Shown: in pieces, positions 61,604 through 64,000 of the stretch
Position numbering within the stretch: the first letter of the stretch is position 1
Layout: each line of letters starts with the position of its first letter
Source of the DNA: an uncultured Flavobacteriales bacterium
GTDB lineage: Bacteria > Bacteroidota > Bacteroidia > Flavobacteriales_D > Sanyastnellaceae
Reading direction: 5' to 3'
Length of the DNA: 64,000 nt
NCBI GenBank assembly: GCA_949373165.1
Contig: CASICO010000013.1
Location: forward strand, 1-64,000
The notes under the pieces: generated by a model
The model's database searches: none
Seen by the model: the letters and a program-made list of their open reading frames with translations, nothing else
What the model was told of the DNA's origin: nothing
Made by a program: the position numbers and the translations under genes

Positions 61604-62143
61604 ATGGCCCTTCCTTCTGATTTGCTCCGAGATCGCACCACACAGCTTCGACCGCTCGAGCCCGCAGACATCGATGCCGTCATGTCTTGGGAAAACGACC
61701 CTGAACATTGGATGGTCACCGGAACCACCACTCCATTCTCCCGGGCAGCCCTAGAAGCCCACTGTATGGGACATCAAGACATTTACAGTGCCGGGCAGCT
61801 CCGATGGATGATAGACGAAGCGGGACAGACCGCAGGAGCCGTTGACCTTTACAATTTCTCTGCCCGAGACCGACGCGCAGGCATTGGGATTTTGGTCGCT
61901 CCTGATCACCGCGGACAAGGCATCGCCCGACGCGCTTTGAGCATCGCCCTTCGCCATGCGAAGCAAGCGCTGCTCTTGAACAGCATGCACGCCGAAGTGC
62001 ACGCCGACCACCCCGATAGCTTGCGGTTGTTTCAGTCTGCGGGATTCAAAGAAATTGGCCAATACAAGGACTGGACCCGGACCCCAGAAGGATGGAAAGA
62101 TGTTGTTCTGTTGCAGCAAACCTTCAATGCGCTTCCTACATGA
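61604..62143 (+). CDS. GNAT-family N-acetyltransferase
   Basis: 179 residues from the ATG at 61604. RimJ/SpeG-like GNAT: TTQLRPLEPADIDAVMSWEN, YSAGQLRWMIDEAGQTAG, the acetyl-CoA loop VAPDHRGQGIARRALSIAL and the family LRLFQSAGFKEIGQYKDW. Transfers acetyl from acetyl-CoA to an amine; substrate unknown (polyamine or a protein N-terminus are the usual options). Its stop overlaps the mltG start (ATGA), so the genes are coupled. Confidence 0.9.
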   Translation: MALPSDLLRDRTTQLRPLEPADIDAVMSWENDPEHWMVTGTTTPFSRAALEAHCMGHQDIYSAGQLRWMIDEAGQTAGAVDLYNFSARDRRAGIGILVAPDHRGQGIARRALSIALRHAKQALLLNSMHAEVHADHPDSLRLFQSAGFKEIGQYKDWTRTPEGWKDVVLLQQTFNALPT

Positions 62144-63168
62144 ACCGCCGCACCTCCCTCTTTCTTCTGACCACCGTGGCGCTGAGCGTCATGTTCGTCT
62201 GGCACTTTTGGAATACGGCACTTCGACCCAACTCACTGGCCTCAGGGCCACGTTTTGTGATTGAATCCGGGGCCCAAGTGGACTCCGTTGTGAAGAAACT
62301 CGACCATGAAGGACGCATTCAGCACCCCCATTCATTTCGCCGATATCTGCAATGGCGCGGATGGACTCAGGATGGCGCACTTCGAGAAGGCCGGTATGTA
62401 ATCCCCCCCAATTTGGACAACCGCACCTTGGCCAACTTGCTGCGTTCTGGGTCTCGCGAAGCCGTGGCCGTTCAATTCACCAGCGTGCGACAGCCCAGCG
62501 ACTTGGCCAAGTCCATTGCACCTCAGTTGTCGTTGGACAGCAGTAGCCTCATGGCCGCCATGAGAGACCCGCTCCTGGCGGCCCGCCATGGCGTGACCCT
62601 TGACGGCCTTCGCACCCGGTTCATTCCCAATACGTACGAAGTTTGGTACGACCTCTCAGCCCAGGATTTCGTCAAAAAAATGGCCTCCGAATGGGAGAAG
62701 TGGTGGACCAAATCGCGGCGTGCAAAAGCAGAGAAGCGGGGATTAAACCCCACCGAAGTGGGCATTTTGGCCTCCATCGTCAAGGCTGAAACGAGCAAAA
62801 TGGACGAGGCCCCTACCGTAGCCGGCCTGTACCTCAATCGCCTCAAGCGTGGGATGCGCCTTCAAGCAGACCCCACCCTCATCTATGCGCTTGGAGACCC
62901 CTCCATTCGACGGGTTCTGAATGTCCATCGCAAGATCGACAGCCCTTACAACACCTACCTCAACAGCGGTCTCCCCCCTGGACCGATCAACTATCCAGAG
63001 CCCGGATATTTGGAGGCTGTACTCAATGCTGAGGACCACAGTTACATCTTCATGTGTGCGCGAGAAGACTTCAGCGGGTATCACGCGTTCGCAAAGACCA
63101 ACCGTGAACACGAGAAAAATGCCCGGCGTTACCGTCGTGCCCTCGATCGACAGGGCGTATACCGTTAA
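62140..63168 (+). CDS. mltG: Endolytic murein transglycosylase MltG
   Basis: 342 residues from the ATG at 62140. One N-terminal TM helix (LFLLTTVALSVMFVWHFW), a LysM-like region, then the YceG/MltG domain: FIPNTYEVWYDLSAQDFV, the catalytic Glu in ILASIVKAETSKMDEAPTVA, LNRLKRGMRLQADPTLIYAL and GLPPGPINYPEPGYLEAVLN. It cuts nascent glycan strands at the membrane and sets their length. Coupled to the acetyltransferase upstream by a four-base overlap. The pair faces away from the wza-like operon. Confidence 0.95.
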   Translation: MNRRTSLFLLTTVALSVMFVWHFWNTALRPNSLASGPRFVIESGAQVDSVVKKLDHEGRIQHPHSFRRYLQWRGWTQDGALREGRYVIPPNLDNRTLANLLRSGSREAVAVQFTSVRQPSDLAKSIAPQLSLDSSSLMAAMRDPLLAARHGVTLDGLRTRFIPNTYEVWYDLSAQDFVKKMASEWEKWWTKSRRAKAEKRGLNPTEVGILASIVKAETSKMDEAPTVAGLYLNRLKRGMRLQADPTLIYALGDPSIRRVLNVHRKIDSPYNTYLNSGLPPGPINYPEPGYLEAVLNAEDHSYIFMCAREDFSGYHAFAKTNREHEKNARRYRRALDRQGVYR

Positions 63169-63192
63169 CACTGCACATCGCAAATGCAGGCG

Positions 63193-63200
63193 TAATTTCG
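63193..63200 (+). promoter_or_regulatory. -7 promoter element TAATTTCG before the DUF5916 gene
   Basis: TAnnTTCG seven bases before the ATG at 63208, in the 39-base gap after mltG. Confidence 0.5.
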
Positions 63201-63207
63201 CGCCCGC

Positions 63208-64000
63208 ATGAACAGAGGATTTCAATTGGCAGACCCGATGCGCATCTTGGTTTTGGGCCTGGTCTTTTTCTTGTGCCATTCTGCAGCCGTGGCTCAATCT
63301 TGGCCAGAAGGGCTCTCGCGCAAACCCAAAGCCAGCGCCCAGCGTGTGGCCGACGGTGCCATCCAAGTCGATGGTCGACTCGATGACGATGCATGGGGCC
63401 AAATTCTGCCCGAAACTGAACTGCGCGAGTTCAAGCCTGTTCCTTTTTCTAGCCCAAAGCAAAATACAGAGGTGCGCTTCGCCTACGACGATCGCGCCCT
63501 GTACATCGGGGCACGCATGTGGGACACTGCGGCAGACAGCATTTTGCACCAACTCATTCAACGCGACGGTGGCGGCAACACCGATGTCTTCGGCATTTGG
63601 TTCAACTGCTTCGACGATGGGGTGAATGGGGTGAGATTCTCTGTGACCCCAGACGGTGTGCAGTCCGACGAATTGCTGGCCAGTGGCAATTCCGACGGAA
63701 GCTGGAATGCTGTGTGGACAGCCGAATGCCGCATCGATGAAAAGGGCTGGGTGGCCGAACTGGCCCTCCCCTGGTCCGTTTTCAGGTTCAACGACGCAGG
63801 TGAAGCTCCGCAAGTCTGGGGCATGAATTTCTACCGGTACATCCGGCGTTATCGGGCAGACTACGTTTGGCGCGCCATGGACCCTAACCAAGAAGGCCTC
63901 ATGAATCAGGGCGGACTTTTAACGGGAATTCAGGGAATCGCACCCCCGCCTCGGTTTAGTCTGTACCCCTATGCCAGCACATACGTGAACATGGAAGATG
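63208..64000 (+). CDS. CBM9/DUF5916 outer-membrane protein (3' end outside window)
   Basis: First 264 residues of a gene that runs off the window. Signal peptide (about 10-31: ILVLGLVFFLCHSAAVAQ), then a CBM9-like beta domain (DGAIQVDGRLDDDAWGQILP, VRFAYDDRALYIGARMWD, GDADGSW-like GNSDGSWNAVWTAECRI) and the start of the DUF5916 barrel (FYRYIRRYRADYVWRAMDP). DUF5916 proteins of Bacteroidota are large outer-membrane proteins, usually about 700-900 residues, of unknown role, perhaps in binding or uptake of polysaccharide. Confidence 0.85.
   Translation, partial: MNRGFQLADPMRILVLGLVFFLCHSAAVAQSWPEGLSRKPKASAQRVADGAIQVDGRLDDDAWGQILPETELREFKPVPFSSPKQNTEVRFAYDDRALYIGARMWDTAADSILHQLIQRDGGGNTDVFGIWFNCFDDGVNGVRFSVTPDGVQSDELLASGNSDGSWNAVWTAECRIDEKGWVAELALPWSVFRFNDAGEAPQVWGMNFYRYIRRYRADYVWRAMDPNQEGLMNQGGLLTGIQGIAPPPRFSLYPYASTYVNMED

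Noticed and set aside
62743..63891. A 382-codon - strand open frame over mltG and the DUF5916 gene
   Set aside because: It is the antisense of strongly conserved proteins in both genes.
1..64000. tRNA, rRNA, CRISPR or phage elements
   Set aside because: No cloverleaf-like sequence, repeat-spacer array, integrase or phage structural gene was found in the gaps, all of which are shorter than 300 bases.

Overview
The window is a densely packed, fully bacterial stretch of chromosome with moderate-to-high GC. It comes from a member of the Bacteroidota, most likely a Flavobacteriales / Cryomorphaceae-like lineage. The evidence is type IX secretion (PorQ and cargo with type A and type B sorting domains), bacillithiol synthesis (BshA, BshC), SLC12-type transporter and TonB receptor architecture, DUF1573, DUF5916 and choice-of-anchor-B proteins, and Bacteroidota-type TAnnTTTG promoter elements. 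I place it at phylum level with confidence and at family level only tentatively. I saw no tRNA, rRNA, CRISPR array, insertion sequence or prophage, and no gene-free stretch over 300 bases.

Layout. 1-8.8 kb: lon (5' end outside the window), porQ, cmk, a GH3/beta-lactamase fusion lipoprotein, bshA and a small membrane protein, all on +. 8.9-11.5 kb (-): aroQ and an SLC12-type cation-chloride or amino-acid transporter. 11.7-22 kb: large surface or envelope proteins (a lipase-like/beta-helix fusion, a TPR/coiled-coil protein, a TSP3/double-SPOR protein) and two flavoprotein oxidoreductases. 22-28.6 kb: a fused E1 2-oxoacid dehydrogenase, then a pRiA4b-like gene, miaA and a Smr-less mutS2 in an overlapping operon. 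28.6-38.4 kb: a T9SS-exported serine protease, an S41 protease, a DUF1573 lipoprotein, phhB, an aminotransferase/phosphoglycosyl-transferase pair, a transglutaminase-like protein, rhomboid and dnaN. 38.4-44 kb: GT9, dapD, ruvX, a HAD phosphatase, bshC and a type B T9SS cargo. 44-49 kb (-): an ECF sigma factor operon, an ACMSD-like amidohydrolase and a peptide-type solute-binding lipoprotein. 49-64 kb: TonB receptor, ABC exporter, choice-of-anchor-B protein, epimerase, photolyase, CoA transferase, lytic transglycosylase, rfbC, wza-like export protein, acetyltransferase, mltG and the start of a CBM9/DUF5916 outer-membrane protein. Envelope building, surface polysaccharide and protein secretion dominate.

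Two window-wide signals stand out. First, the element TAnnTTYG, the Bacteroidota -7 promoter motif, recurs exactly 4 bases before the start codon of many genes (8 exact matches, 5 near matches). This places the transcription start at or next to the ATG and predicts leaderless mRNAs; in three exact-match gene junctions the upstream stop codon TAA is itself the TA of the element. Second, five otherwise intact genes (lon, the GH3 fusion, the SLC12 transporter, the ABC exporter, the epimerase) are broken by eight single-base insertions, all +1, six of them in runs of C or G. That pattern looks like homopolymer overcalling in the source sequence rather than real pseudogenes, so these genes are annotated here as reconstructed full-length CDSs.
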